DNA of 64,000 nucleotides from Pseudopithomyces maydicus (GCA_026873275.1 JANTUC010000017.1:310001-374000); one strand, 5' to 3'; positions 45,573-57,368 are shown, numbered from the stretch's first letter. The notes: generated from the letters alone by a model not told the origin. Numbers and translations are program-made.

Positions 45573-47243
45573 TTAGGGTTCAACACACTCCCATCCGCTC
45601 TCATCGGCCCCTTCCCCATCTCCTGTGTATAAGTTTACCTTTGGATATTTGCAATGCTTGCGCGTAAACTTTACACCCAACGCTGGCGTATCGTTCACGT
45701 ATTTCGTACCCCGTACAAACTCAGGAGCCTGGCCCTTTTCAACCCACTCCACAATTCGTAGCAGCATATTGTCATCCGGAGCATCTCCCGTGGTGGCTCC
45801 CGCTCCTTGCCCCATAGACCATGCTCCAGGTCCGCCGCCGCAATGGTCCACTCCGCTAGCACGGAAGTAGCGGTAGAACTCGTCGAGCTCTGTCACACTA
45901 GCATTCAGCGTAGACCGCACATTCTCGTAATACAGGTCGGATGTCTTGCTCGTGATAAGACCGTCGCCCGTTCCATGCCAATGAAGCACCTTTCCTCCAC
46001 GATCACGGAATGCTGAGATGTCGCCGTCGAAGGTATTGAGGTTGAACTTGTTTTGTTTCAAGGCAAATAGCGCGTCCGCCAGTGTGAAGCTCGTGGGGTC
46101 CCATGATAGATCCTCGTATACGATGTATTGGAAGGCTTCCGGGATCCAGTCAAGCACAAAAGAACTGTATAGCCATCTGTATATCATGTTCACCTCATTT
46201 CCGTGGTTTTCACCAGGATATAGGAACGTTCCGTTGTAAGTGACAGGATTGAACAGTTTGGCCACAGCATCGGCTTGATCAGATGTCAAGCATGTATTGT
46301 TGGAAGCCGACGGGCAGATGAGCGGCGTCCAATCCAACACGCAAGCTCCAGGGTTTTCCAGAATACCATCATGCGCACCATCCAGTCCATCACACTGGTT
46401 GAGCACTTCTTGTTGTACCGCGGTCCATTGTTGCAAGGTCACTGAACTTTCGAAGAAGCCCAACAACTGACGTGTATAGCCAAAAAATGCAACATGCGCC
46501 CAGAGGTCGACAACAGGTGCTCCAGCAATGACACCATCAAAAAGTTCAGGATCTTTCTGGATAGCTTTCCAGCCCTGACGCCCACCGGTCGAACAGCCCA
46601 GGTAGAAATTCTTTCCACCCTCACTGTCATAGAATTGTTGGGTTATCGATTTGCCAACCACAGCACCCGTATATACAGAGCGCCAGGTATAGTCTTCAAG
46701 GACATCTGGCTGACGGAACATGGCCCCGCCCGAGGTGCCGTTGTGTCCATTGTTGGTAGCGAAGCTTGCGAAACCATGAGACGCGCCGTAGGCAAGATCA
46801 TTATACCTGATGCCTAATATCACTGTATTAGCATATATTCCCGTCATCGGCTATGAGGACTGAAAAAGATTCGACGTACAGCCATCCAAGCCGCCATTGC
46901 CCGTCATCAAGGTTCGACCTTCCCAATTTTCTGGAAGCCATACTTCCATGTAGACCTCACTGTTCTCCGATGTTGAAACTCTCAGATTGAATCTGCATAC
47001 TCCTACCGGGGGCGACAGAGCTGACACTCCATTTGCTGAGGAACAAGTCGCGTTCAGACCTTCGGCAAGAAGATCGATTGTTGAGCTCGGCGGTAGATAC
47101 TCTGCAATATTGACATCGAAGATGTAGTCCAATTGGATCTTATCGGAGAGGCTCTTGCATTTATCCTGAAATTCAGACGCAGGGCGACAGTAGGCTGATG
47201 GCGCGAAGAGGCCGAGTAAAAAGACGTTGGATCGAAGCCGCAT
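45573..47243 (-). CDS. Secreted tannase/feruloyl esterase family hydrolase
   Basis: Exons 47243-46880 and 46813-45573 (intron 66 nt, GTACGT...GCTAAT...TTAG, phase 1) give 534 residues. A signal peptide (MRLRSNVFLLGLFAPSAYC) indicates secretion. The alpha/beta-hydrolase signature GCSTGGRQG contains the nucleophilic Ser; HWHGTGDGLI supplies the acid region and DHCGGGPGAW the His, flanked by the paired Cys of the family's CS-D-HC motif. GNGGLDGC joined to IRYNDLAYGASHGF is also typical. Members hydrolyse gallate or ferulate esters of plant phenolics and cell walls; the substrate cannot be told here. A TATA box sits about 80 bp upstream. Confidence 0.88.
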
Positions 47244-48769
47244 GCTGAACAGGACAACGATAGTAGTACAAGCGATAAAACAACGACGATGCTGTCAATC
47301 CAAATCTCCTTCCATTGAATCTTTTATAGACATCTGGGTGCTATTATTCGCACTATTCTTACCTCGCGTTGTGCTGCCTGATGAGTACAGTCAGGTGAGG
47401 GATCCTGGAGGCATACAACCTATCAAAGCCAAGTATTCGATACGAACCGAGGCCCATGCATGACTGTTTTGTCTGTAACTTTTCCATACATTGGTATATT
47501 TTCATTATTTAAAAGTTTACAATCTCTCGCATAATCTCTTATTTCTCAGCGGTAATCTCAAGTCCTAGATATTTTTGTATATGGAAATAGTAAGAAACAA
47601 AAAATCTTGCTCGCATGGACTGCGCATAAGCAGACCCACATTAAACAACTACCCTAAGTAGATTGTAGGTGCTTAGACTGTATTGACGGTCGGCCTTCGG
47701 GACGTAAAATTTAGCCGGTTGAGTAGGATCTGTGTGCATAGCGAGAGTAAGGGATCGCAAGGCTGAGTAGGGATTCGGAACATCTTTTGAGGCGTTCGCT
47801 GACGTCAACGCTTTTAGGGCTGACTTTGTTTCGCTAAACCCGTATTTCGTCCGCCATATCATGCAGTTGGAATTTCCCGTGAATCAAAAAGGCGAATGTA
47901 AAGGGAGTAGCGTGGTATAGCAGACTGCGGATGAGGTTCCTTAGGCAACCACTAAGGTGTTCAGCACGTCAGCGGTATTAAGTATTGTCGTCAACACCAA
48001 GAGGACATAATCAGATCATGTGAATAATAAATAAAAGGTAGATCAAATAAAACGATGCATTAGATATTCAAAGAAGTGAACCAAGATAATGCCTGTAATC
48101 GATAAGATGAAAATGAATAGTGCGAGGACTGGGGAGCATATTCATACAGAGTAGTTAGATGGCCAAATTCCAGCACTATATGTGAATGGGACTGTGTTGC
48201 TGCATAGATATTTAGTTTTAGCGTCACGCTATAGATATCCCTCTGCAAATGACTTTGAATTCCATTGCATATCAAATCAATACTGAGGGACTCAATCAGA
48301 TCGTAGCTCAAAAGACTCGTCAGAGTCCCTTAGTCAGTAACTGTAGGCACAGAGGCATCGCGGACCTTTATGTGCAGCAAGAAGAAAGCTTTCATAATAC
48401 TGAAAAAATATATTCATAAATAACGTGTGCGACTTATAAGAATATTGTCAATTAAGTCGGCAGCAATCTCGCAAGCGGAGTAGGATTCTTCTAGGATCTG
48501 GTTAGCATGAGAACCGATATAACAGGAAAGCTAAAGGGAAGATATAAAAGCGACTATCTGACACTAAAATATATGACCACAGTGCCATTCATATAAAGAA
48601 TCGAAGTGAAACCAATGACCAGATATATCGCGGACTATATATCGGGATGTTATGATCTATTTGAAGCAGCCTAGTTGGCTTTGACCAAGTGACTATTGTG
48701 CCTCAGTAAGAGACCTGGGAAATCTAAATTAATTTGCTATGATAGAAGAATATTGAGCGCTTCTATCAA
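47244..48769. other. Intergenic, AT-rich
   Basis: About 1.5 kb, AT-rich, with a TATA box for the tannase gene at 47321-47328. No ORF longer than about 83 codons and no RNA gene is visible. Confidence 0.5.
47321..47328 (-). promoter_or_regulatory. TATA box of the tannase-family gene
   Basis: The minus strand reads TATAAAAG about 78 bp before the ATG at 47243, a textbook position for a regulated secreted enzyme. Confidence 0.5.
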
Positions 48770-50128
48770 TCAATACAAACTTCTGATTTTCGCTATATTA
48801 TTCAGCTCTCCAGCCTGGACGAATGCATCAAAGGCTTTCTCGGCTCTTTCAGGACCAACTGCAAGACTCACTTGCTCCATGAACTTCTTCTTCAACTCGG
48901 CATCGGTCAATGGGTTTTCCATGCTGCCTTTTGCGTGCTCTACATGTTTCTCTAGCTTTTTACCATCTTCAAATCGCAGTGTTACATACGCTGCGTCGGT
49001 ACTCACGCTCTCATCGGTGGTGACATTGACTTTCTTGCGCAAATCTATTACTGTGGCATTTTTCACTACTTCATCTGTGAACTGCGATGGTGTGGCTTCG
49101 CCATACAGAATGCCTATCGCTGTCGCGTGATAAATACTAAACTTGCCTTCGAGGCCGGTCTGAGGGGAGGTCTTCCCAGTCAGGATCATGACCTCGGGAT
49201 TGACACGGAGCTCCACGCTTTGGATACGTTCCACGGAGCTGTTGCTTCCGTGTGTTGAATTGCTAAGTTGAATTGCGCCGTCAATTGCTGGGTGCATTAC
49301 GATGCCACAGGGATACGGCTTGAATGTATTCTTTTCTATTTCCCAAGCCTTTCCAAGCTGGTCGAAATATGCTGTTGCATTTTCACGAGTACTGACGACG
49401 TGTAGCCATCCGTATTTTGCCTCCAAAGCATCCATCGCACTCGTGTATCCGTTCTTAGCAAGCATCGCAGCTAGCATGCCACTTTGTGCTGCGCGACCGA
49501 CGTGGAACGATTTTGTATCGGAACCAAAAAAGGCTTGCATCCCGATTACTTGTGTCGATGCGATGCCTATCGCTGTGGCGGTGTGGTTCGTGTCCAAGGA
49601 GAGAAGCTTCGATACCGCAACAGCAGCACCGATCGCGCCAGTCGTGGATGTGATGTGCCATCCCACATCATAATGTTGAGGCCACACGCTGAGACCGAGC
49701 TTGCATTCCGCCTCTACTCCTGCTACAAAGGCTGTCATGAAGTCTTGACCAGATATAGATCCATGGGATTCCGCGACTGCTAGTAACGCGGACGCTACGG
49801 TTCCCGCGGGATGAATTATGGTTTCCAGGTGGGTGTCATCGTAATCATCAACGTGGCCGGCAATCCCATTGACAAAAGCTGCTACTTGCGCATCCGCAAA
49901 CCCTTCTGCAATAGAGCCATTTGCACCAAGTATAGATGAGGTCGCAGGCCCAGAGAAGGGTCCCAGTAAAGTAGTCGAGGCGATTCGAGGAGCGGGTTGA
50001 GAGGCAAAACCGCCGATTGCGCATCCAGCCCAATTAAAGAAAGATTTGTTCGCTGCTAGGAGTACCCCAGCAGTCAGATTGGCGTATTGGAGATTGACTG
50101 CCCAAGAAGCAAGCTGGAGTGTTGCCAT
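48770..50128 (-). CDS. MmgE/PrpD family protein (2-methylcitrate dehydratase/cis-aconitate decarboxylase superfamily)
   Basis: A single-exon, 452-residue protein from the only ATG in the frame (MATLQLASWAVNLQ). The helical MmgE/PrpD domain shows FNWAGCAIGGFASQPAPRIA, GHVDDYDDTHLETIIHPAGT (with the conserved Asp and His region), EAECKLGLSVWPQHYDVGWH, HVGRAAQSGMLAAMLA and a KPYPCGIVMHPAIDG stretch. Family members dehydrate methylcitrate in propionate catabolism or decarboxylate cis-aconitate to itaconate; the sequence alone does not choose. There is no mitochondrial presequence at the chosen start. Upstream lies an inverted ACACGT-GT-ACGTGT element. Confidence 0.82.
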   Translation of the reverse strand: MATLQLASWAVNLQYANLTAGVLLAANKSFFNWAGCAIGGFASQPAPRIASTTLLGPFSGPATSSILGANGSIAEGFADAQVAAFVNGIAGHVDDYDDTHLETIIHPAGTVASALLAVAESHGSISGQDFMTAFVAGVEAECKLGLSVWPQHYDVGWHITSTTGAIGAAVAVSKLLSLDTNHTATAIGIASTQVIGMQAFFGSDTKSFHVGRAAQSGMLAAMLAKNGYTSAMDALEAKYGWLHVVSTRENATAYFDQLGKAWEIEKNTFKPYPCGIVMHPAIDGAIQLSNSTHGSNSSVERIQSVELRVNPEVMILTGKTSPQTGLEGKFSIYHATAIGILYGEATPSQFTDEVVKNATVIDLRKKVNVTTDESVSTDAAYVTLRFEDGKKLEKHVEHAKGSMENPLTDAELKKKFMEQVSLAVGPERAEKAFDAFVQAGELNNIAKIRSLY

Positions 50129-51840
50129 AGTGCCGGTATCTGGATTAGGAATTTTTATATACACGTGTACGTGTGGACCAATGAATAATAGGTGATACTT
50201 ATGTACCAATAGGATTTTTGATGAAATACGAGAGAACTGCGGAGTGCTTATTCGGTGCCTCAAAGCTTGGCCATAGTGCTTGATATAAATTATATTTTCC
50301 CCACATTCTCTCCGCTGTTCAGATACGTCTGAATCCGCGGTGAAGGCCCGCTATGATGACGCAAGTCGCGTAACATTATCTAGCCAATCTATCATCCACC
50401 AGTGAGAAGAGTTTGCTATTTCCGATAATCCCGGAATTTCTCGTGGTGATGCTGATGTGCTGATGAAACTATTTCACTAGGTGCTGATTAGGACCATTGT
50501 TGACTAAGATCGGCGTACGATGCGGGGAGAACGACCGCGGGCGCGGATGTGCTTACCCATAGAACAATTAGAGCAGCAGTAAGTGCCAGTTCTGGACATT
50601 TCATAGTTCAGTGTTTCTCAATCTCCGGGTGTAGGATGATCATGGTGCTAGAAGCTACCTATCGTGTGCTTCGCTTTTGCGCTAGATCGTATACGACAGA
50701 TCATATCAATGAACATCTCCGACACTTAAGATATATATCTCATCTGTATCGTGAATTTTTGCAATGGCGCTAGCCTATAGTTGTTATGAACAAAGTTGGG
50801 CGAGGTCGCTGGGATGACAACGAGATACGTTGTACTACTAGGTAGGAGTTAGTCGAAACTCACTCGTGATATCTTTCTATAACTCTCGGTGGCTTCTTGT
50901 AACGCTATATCATTTCATCTAGAGTACGAAGAGTAAGGTTCCCTACTCGGTGGCAAGAGCCCAAGGAACGTGCGCTGACCTGGTCTACTTGCATAATTTA
51001 AGGGTTTTCGAATCGTACATCGTGTGACTCTGTGTAACGCATGCGGTAATCGGACATATTCCAGGAAACAGCCTCAAGGCTCGAATATGACTAAGACTGT
51101 GCACGAAAATTATTATCAAGAGGAATTTTCCTGTAAGTAGTTGACTATGCAAGTTCAAGTTCATCCCAACAAAACACTCCTCAGCTTTTTGATGCTATTG
51201 AAAATGACAGGTACTACTGCAAGTGTGTCAACAGCCAGATTACCTGAGGAGCGGATGTTTTCTCTCACGTTGCAATCGTGTGCGGAGTCTCCTGCGGCTT
51301 TGAGCCAATCTTCATGCATTATTTGCCACATATCATCAGGCTGCTCGGCCTGACATGTTTATTTGATAGTCCAAAACTGGATCTTAGTGTGATACGACTA
51401 CCGGAACGGTGTGGTGGGACCAGTTTGACGGTAGAAGCTCGATTCCAATCATCTGGTTATCCTGCATTTCTCTGGGATATCGCACATGCAGTGACTGACT
51501 TGAGTAGGAGGCTGTTGCTATACTCATTCGTCCGCACCTACTTCCAGGTGAAATTCGCGCTTGCACTTCTCTGCTGAGGAAGCAACTAGGGCATCTTAGA
51601 GGAAGTGACCGGTAGATGCGGTATATTTCTGTTTTCCATCCGCAACTTACGACCTCCTCTCTTCATACTCACAGCTAGTCGAATCACGCACACTTCGTCA
51701 GCAGCCTTTCGTCAATACTCTCAAGTATTCTTCGTTAATATAAATATCGTCAAATCATCTCACTCTTCGCTGATTTCAGACGTTGCCTGTTGCATTGCCT
51801 ACCTATCCACCGCTTCAGAAAATCTCCAAGCACAGCAAAG
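50129..51840. other. Intergenic, divergent flanks
   Basis: About 1.7 kb between the divergent PrpD-family and PMP3-like genes. Several short plus-strand ORFs (for example 51278-51577) have no motifs. It includes the inverted repeat at 50161-50174. Confidence 0.5.
50161..50174. promoter_or_regulatory. Inverted repeat with CACGTG core, possible bHLH/bZIP site
   Basis: acacgtgtacgtgt is a perfect palindrome around GT and contains a CACGTG E-box. It lies about 33 bp upstream of the PrpD-family ATG, next to a TATATA run. A transcription-factor site is plausible but unproven. Confidence 0.35.
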
Positions 51841-52557
51841 ATGACTGAACCTGCCGGTTGGGCTATACTGCGCATTACGCTTGGCATCATATGTACGTGC
51901 CTCTCTTCTGGCAAATTACTATGAATTACTAACAGCTCAATAGTTCCGCCTCTCGCTACTCTTGCAGTAGCAGGTTTCCAACCCGATGTCTTGGTCAGCA
52001 TCATCTTGACCCTCCTGGGGTGAGTTGTACAAGATGTCCAAGCCACAATCGTATGGATACTGAATCATTCCAGCTACATTCCGGGTGTTATCCATGCCTT
52101 CTACCTGTTGTACGTCTACTATAAACGCAAAGCCATGCACGCACACGGAGAGATCGACCCACGCCACCCGCCCTCACAACCTCTCGTATTCTCGCGCTAT
52201 GTTCTTCGTGGATATATGAAGAGATCTGCGCCCGGAGTGGGATCGCCAGGCCCCGCTGCAGGATCAGATCAAGCAAGCCACGACTCGGATCATGAATCTG
52301 AAGAGATTCGATGCGGTCGATGCAATGCATTGACTTCGAGGTCTCGTCGCCCAAATTTCAGAAAATCTACCCGCAGAGAGGAGCACGAGCTTGACGACAT
52401 GAGCTCTCGCCAGGCGGGCAGTGGATCTAGAAGCCGTGGAGAATCCTCTAGCAATGTCAATACAGACCCATACAGGTCGGGCTCCATTGCCCACGGAACG
52501 GTACTTCCGGGCAACGTTTCGGTTGAGGACCCCCTACGCTCAGGATTAGCTGTTTAG
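51841..52557 (+). CDS. PMP3 (UPF0057) small membrane protein with a long hydrophilic tail
   Basis: Exons 51841-51892, 51944-52019 and 52074-52557 (introns 51 and 54 nt, canonical) give 203 residues. The first ~60 residues are a classic PMP3 proteolipid: WAILRITLGII, then FPPLATLAVAGFQPDVLVSI, then LTLLGYIPGVIHAFYLL, i.e. two membrane helices with the conserved PPLA and GYIPG. Yeast PMP3 is a plasma-membrane protein that limits cation leakage. Here a ~140-residue tail rich in Ser, Arg, Gly and Glu follows (KSTRREEHELDDMSSRQAG), far longer than the 55-residue yeast protein; longer-tailed members are known in filamentous fungi. Only splicing reveals the helices. Confidence 0.83.
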
Positions 52558-53011
52558 TGCTAACAAGTACGTCAAGCCCCTTCCGCTACGCTGGTCCTTG
52601 TAGATTTGATTTTTGGGCTGGATTTCGGAGTTGTGACAGCAAGGCGGTAATGTTTAATGCAACCGGGCATTCTTAGCATAGAGTAGCCAATCAGAAATGG
52701 GAAATGGAAATTCCACTCCTTGCCTATGTTTATCAGCCAATTCACAAAAACTTTCGGTGTTGTCTTTTACCCTAGGGTTACTGTTGCCCTATACTGCCGT
52801 GTTGCCTTACGCGCCTGTCTGATCAAGTCATGAGGCACAAATTTAGGCAGGAACATCTCAGCAAACATAAAAGAGCTAGCACCAAAGCAAACAGTCGCAC
52901 TTACACCATAAGCTGTTCTACCTGCTCTTGTACCAAGACTCTTTGCCCTTGCATCAGCTCCACAAATATCGATACCAACCCCATCTACAGCAACGCAACG
53001 TGTCCACCACC
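52558..53011. other. Intergenic, no supported gene
   Basis: About 450 bases with no motif-bearing ORF; they hold the PMP3 3' flank and the leader of the next gene. Confidence 0.45.
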
Positions 53012-53758
53012 ATGGCACCCGCTTCCCCCCAAAAACCCTGCAAACATCCATCCCGGAAGAAACCAAAGTCAGCACGCCTAACACGACAACCACTCGCCAG
53101 CCAGTCTCCATCCACCACAGCCATGATGCTAGCTCATAAAATCACGCGGCCAAACTGCATACTAGGCACATACGGCATGTTCGATCGATTCAAACACGAG
53201 AGATTCCCCCCAACGAAGACCCGCGCTGTGGTGGCGTATGATCTGGATGATATCCCGAGGGGGTCGGAGTTCGTTGAGGAACAAGGAGATAAGGATCGAG
53301 CTGTTGAAGGGGAGATCTCGACAGGTGGGGAGGTGGAGTGTGAGACTCTGTTCGGTGGTGAGAAGGATGTGAGTGGGTGGCAGAGAGGTGGAGGGGGAGA
53401 GAGCAGCGGGGGTATTGAGTCCGAGGTAAGTGTAGGAAGGGTTGCGGGGACGAAGCTGATGGTTTGCAAGTGCGAGGAATGGATGCGGTTTGTTCCGGCT
53501 AAGGAGGAGGATGACCGTAGTCGGGTGGATGGGAGTGAGGATAGCGCGGAGGGCAGTGGGGAGGAGATAGATGAGGCGGCTGACCAGGAGGCGGATGAGC
53601 GGGCGGTCGCTCGAGAGTCGAAAGAACGAGATATTGTTGAGGAGTCGACAAGTGAGGAGATCGTCCGGGAGCCTTTGGGGTTTGGCGACACGGAGGAATC
53701 ACCGTTGAGTGAGGAGGCGCTGCGACAGATGGTGGAGTTCAGTTTGATGTGTTTTTAG
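53012..53758 (+). CDS. Hypothetical acidic protein, unrecognised
   Basis: A 248-residue ORF. I chose Met at 53012 (MAPASPQKPCKHPSRKK) because of its strong context (CACCACCATGG); the frame is open further upstream. The basic N-terminus is followed by a possibly ordered block (ITRPNCILGTYGMFDRFKHE, TRAVVAYDLDDIPRGSEF). The rest is Glu/Asp/Gly-rich and disordered (EDSAEGSGEEIDEAADQEAD). It ends SEEALRQMVEFSLMCF, a possible short helix. No family is recognised. Confidence 0.5.
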   Translation: MAPASPQKPCKHPSRKKPKSARLTRQPLASQSPSTTAMMLAHKITRPNCILGTYGMFDRFKHERFPPTKTRAVVAYDLDDIPRGSEFVEEQGDKDRAVEGEISTGGEVECETLFGGEKDVSGWQRGGGGESSGGIESEVSVGRVAGTKLMVCKCEEWMRFVPAKEEDDRSRVDGSEDSAEGSGEEIDEAADQEADERAVARESKERDIVEESTSEEIVREPLGFGDTEESPLSEEALRQMVEFSLMCF

Positions 53759-54193
53759 GCCGGGGCTTGGACATAGCTGCGTTCCTTGTGTAGGACCATT
53801 GTTATGGTGTGGTTTCCATCCATAATCCTGTCATCGTTTAGACGAAAGCGTTCCTCGATAGCCTTGAGCGAATTCCAATGACGTGATAATTGTACCTTTG
53901 TGGATCTCCACGAATTGCTTACTTGGTATGTTTAGTTGTACTGCAAGATCAGCATGGCATAGCAGAATATTCGAATTGTCATAATTCTTGTCACAAACCT
54001 CACCCAGCTTGTGAGTAGGTGCCAATCCCAGTTTCAATCGCCATGCTTTCCTTGAATACATCTTGTATGGGTACATATAGTACAAATCCTCCAATGGCAT
54101 CCGTTCAACCCCATCTAATCGTATGATACAACCGCAGACTCAAACCCACTCCTCGTGTAGGTATAGCTGCGACCCTGAGAACAAATTCCCCAT
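53759..54193. other. Intergenic, convergent 3' flanks
   Basis: About 435 bases between convergent genes, AT-rich, with a short minus ORF (53831-54100) that has no motifs. Confidence 0.45.
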
Positions 54194-55156
54194 CTACCTC
54201 TTCTTGCCCCGCTTGTTGCCCTTCTTCTTGCCTCCCGCCGCGGCCGCCGCAGCAGCAGCACCCTTCTTCTTCCCGCCCTCAGCACTTCCCAACGCCGCCT
54301 TCTGCCTCAGATACACTCTGACGACATTCTCCACGCTACCCCTATCATGCTTCTCCTTGCGCATATACGTCAACCGCGCCCTCCTGGCCTTCCTCTGTGC
54401 CCTCTGCACCACCTCGATGCCCTCCACCAACGGCGAGTACACCTTGTACCACATCTCAACGCCGACACGCGTCAGCTGGCCGCGGAGTAGGATCGCCGTG
54501 TCGACGCCGCGCCGCCGGATGTTGATGCACACGCCGGCGAAGGGCTCACCCGTGCGCTGGCGCACCAGCAGGATGTCGCCGACGCGGGCGCACTCGGGAT
54601 TCGCGCGGTCGAATAGACGGGTGCGGGCGCCGGTGGGGTCGTGGAGGGCAAGTTGCGAGTCCGTGAGGGCGGTGACGGGGTCAGGGCAGGCTTTTTTGAT
54701 GGCGCGTGGTCGTTGGGGTTGTTGGGCGAGGTGGCCTGGCGGGGAGTGTTAGTTTGGCGGTTGGGAAGGGTAGGATTTGGGTTGATTGTGGATGGGGATC
54801 ATTTTTGTGGAGGAATTGTGCAACGAGGCTTGAGCAATGGCTGGCTGGCTGGCTGACTGGCGAACGGGTAGAGGTATGGTGGTGAACGTACTGCTGCTGC
54901 AAGCCCGCATCTTGTTCCTGAACCACGACACCTTTTGTCTCTCCTTTTCCACCTGCACCTGCTTATAGCGCTTCAGGACGGGAGTCGCCTGCTTGATCTT
55001 CCTCCTTAGGTTCGAGGACGCGCTCCCTTCGTACAGATGTGGGTACAGACTCCTTTGCATCGCGTCGACGAGCTTCGGGCCCCTGAGGGCTTTTGTTGCC
55101 GGGTAGAGGACGGCGCGCGGCACGCTCGTCCGCGCGGACGATACTGCCGTCGCCAT
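54194..55156 (-). CDS. Mitochondrial large-subunit ribosomal protein bL19m
   Basis: Exons 55156-54892 and 54735-54194 (intron 156 nt, GTACGT...ACTAACAC...GCCAG, phase 1) give 268 residues. The basic N-terminus is a plausible presequence. The L19 core reads FDRANPECARVGDILLVRQR, GEPFAGVCINIRRRGVDTAI, LLRGQLTRVGVEMWYKVYSP and VQRAQRKARRARLTYMRKEK, with the typical C-terminal RAKLYYLR-like region. A Lys/Ala/Gly tail with an eight-Ala run closes the protein (KKKGAAAAAAAAGGKKK). Bacterial L19 sits at the subunit interface; the yeast mitochondrial counterpart is IMG1. Confidence 0.83.
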
Positions 55157-56053
55157 TGTGGTGCTTAGGCGTTGTGAGTGTGCTGAAGTTGTGAGTTGCT
55201 AGGGTTCAGCATGTTCCGAAAATCAGTCGGGATGGATGACTAAGCACCAATAATGCGTAGGCATGTGCTGCAGAGGGAGTGTACATTCTACTATGCTGTG
55301 TGAATCCTGCATTTACGTTTCCTTTTTGGTAATGTCATCTTTCACGTGTTCTTGCTTTTCAAGATATCAGTGCAGATTGTCTATTGTCTATTATTTGCCG
55401 ACATGACACTGCAATTTTCGTTACCCAGTAGAGATGCGACAACGACATACAACCTTGAAAACATGCTCAAGGATAGGCGTACACTAGAGACAATGTTGCA
55501 TTCCCGTTAGCCCCTACAACATCACTAAAATTTTGATTGTTTATTTTTTATTTTTTATATTATATACTAAAGTATTCCGAGAAGGAAGCAGATCAGGCGA
55601 CCACCTGTGCTGCCTAGTAAGATGCGTAAATAATCTCTTATCAGATAACCATGAACTTTTGATATGCCCGCCAAAATCGCCTACCCATGCTAAATTTTCC
55701 ACAGAAACACCATGCTTGGACGCAGCATCGGGCCCAAATGGAAAGATATACCCGATTAACCGGATCATGCCATGCGCACACCGCTTTTTTCGCTTGCTCC
55801 ATTTGCTGAAACCGAGGACCAGAGATAACAACAGCCACCCACGCACCCACGTGAGCCTGTCAAGGACCCCAAATGCATTGCCGTTGACGCCAAGAGAAAT
55901 CTGGAAAGAAGAGGGCCAGGGTGGAGAAAAGGTAAGGAGACGCTGTCGAGGAATGGAGATGATGCTAGAGCCGTGCTTGATCGAGTTGCTCAACCAAGCC
56001 CACAACGCCGTTGAAATGCGGGAAGATCTCGCCCTGCAAGAGACAAGACAACG
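55157..56053. other. Intergenic, no supported gene
   Basis: About 900 bases between the 5' end of bL19m and the 3' end of nmrA. Overlapping ORFs on both strands (55533-56057 plus, 55541-56005 minus) compete and lack motifs. AT-rich at the bL19m side. Confidence 0.45.
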
Positions 56054-57368
56054 TTAGCAGTTGACTCGCAGACTGAGGTCGACCTCATGGCGAGGTGTCT
56101 CTACCTCCTCTTCCATCCATCGTAGGCCATTGGCTGCCTCTTCGACGGGAAACACTTCTTGTGCATATTCCTCCATGCCGCGATTGCCTTCCCAGAGCTC
56201 AAGCGAAAGGCCAGGGCATTCCTTCTCGAGATCTGGACCAAAATAGGGCGCGGCTTGTTCTGCTAGGGTCGACTCCAAAGCCGAGAGATGCTCACGATAA
56301 CCGACTGGTGTAGGGCAATGGATCACGATGGGGCCCCGCTTATACTGAACAGGCCGCCTCAAACCGCAACTGAAGGCCCTGCACACCTCCCTCGGGGTGA
56401 GAAGCTCGAAAGCTAAAGGAATACTAATTTCAAGTCAGCATAGCGCCGACCACGTATGCAGCGCGTGATCGCTGACTCGGGGAAACGGGAGGCTGATGGT
56501 GACATCGAAGATAGGAAATCCTAGCGACCACACTGTGCCACAATGCAGCACCAACGGCTTGGGTCCCGTGTCGACCCAGGAGAGGAAATGCCTAGACACT
56601 TCCATCATGTTGCGGGGTGAAACGACTCCATGTGGGGGCCGCCATGCAATGAGAATAACGCTTACCGTTTTCCATTCCACTTCCGAGGTCCTTCTTTGAA
56701 CAGTTGGTAGACGGCAGGCCCTATATCATGCTCCGAGTCAAGCCAAGGAAGCTTCTGGTCCGGGTCAAAAGGTGCTTGCCAGACAAAGCTGCCGTCGGGT
56801 TGGTGTTCCATGCGGAACAGAGGAAAGTCGAGACCGGTGAAGTTGTTGTGGTAAATGCCGCAGTAGACAAAGGTTGCCGGAAGTCCGATCTGGCGAATGT
56901 ATTGCTCGACAGTGAATTTGGGTGCCCACATGGGAAGCGCTCTCCACTTGTCGCTAAATACAGAATGATCAGGCATGCCTACAATCTTTGTTTAGTGGTT
57001 TGCTGGGAAGCACACGGCGGCGTTCTATGCTCACTGGAGTAGATGTAGTGCTGGATGCCGGCCTTTTTGGCGGCATCGGCGAGAGATTTGCCGATGGCGA
57101 CCTCGTCTCCCCAATGGGTCGTGTTGATAAAAGCACATTGGGCACTACGGAACAGGTCGTCCAAAAATTTGCGGTCCTCCAGGCGGCCGATGTACACGGT
57201 GACGTTGGGCAGTTGCGACAGCTCTTCGGCGACGATGCCCTTCAAATCTTTCATTTGGGCGCGAACCTGCCAGCCTAGGGCCGAGGCCACGCGAATGAAG
57301 CTCGCCGACTGGCGGCCATTGCTGTTGATGGTGACCACCGTCCGCTGCATGCGTGGCTCTAGGAGCAT
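56054..57368 (-). CDS. nmrA: NmrA-family nitrogen metabolite repression regulator
   Basis: Exons 57368-57035, 56978-56666 and 56423-56054 (introns 56 and 242 nt) give 338 residues. It is a Rossmann-fold, SDR-like regulator without a catalytic Tyr-Lys. The motifs VVTINSNGRQSASFIRVASA, MKDLKGIVAEELSQLPNVTV, FINTTHWGDEVAIGKSLADA, SSMPDHSVFSDKWRALPMWA, PKFTVEQYIRQIGLPATFVY and GPRKWNGKRIPLAFELLTP match the NmrA branch closely; EEYAQEVFPVEEAANGLRWM is the conserved end. NmrA binds NAD(P) and the GATA activator AreA and represses nitrogen catabolic genes. Met at 57350 is an alternative start. The 242-nt second intron is long for this window. Its neighbour upstream is an asparaginase. Confidence 0.88.

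Noticed and set aside
55533..56057. A 174-codon plus-strand ORF and its minus-strand partner
   Set aside because: Both strands are open over the same stretch, neither has motifs, and the end overlaps the nmrA 3' end.
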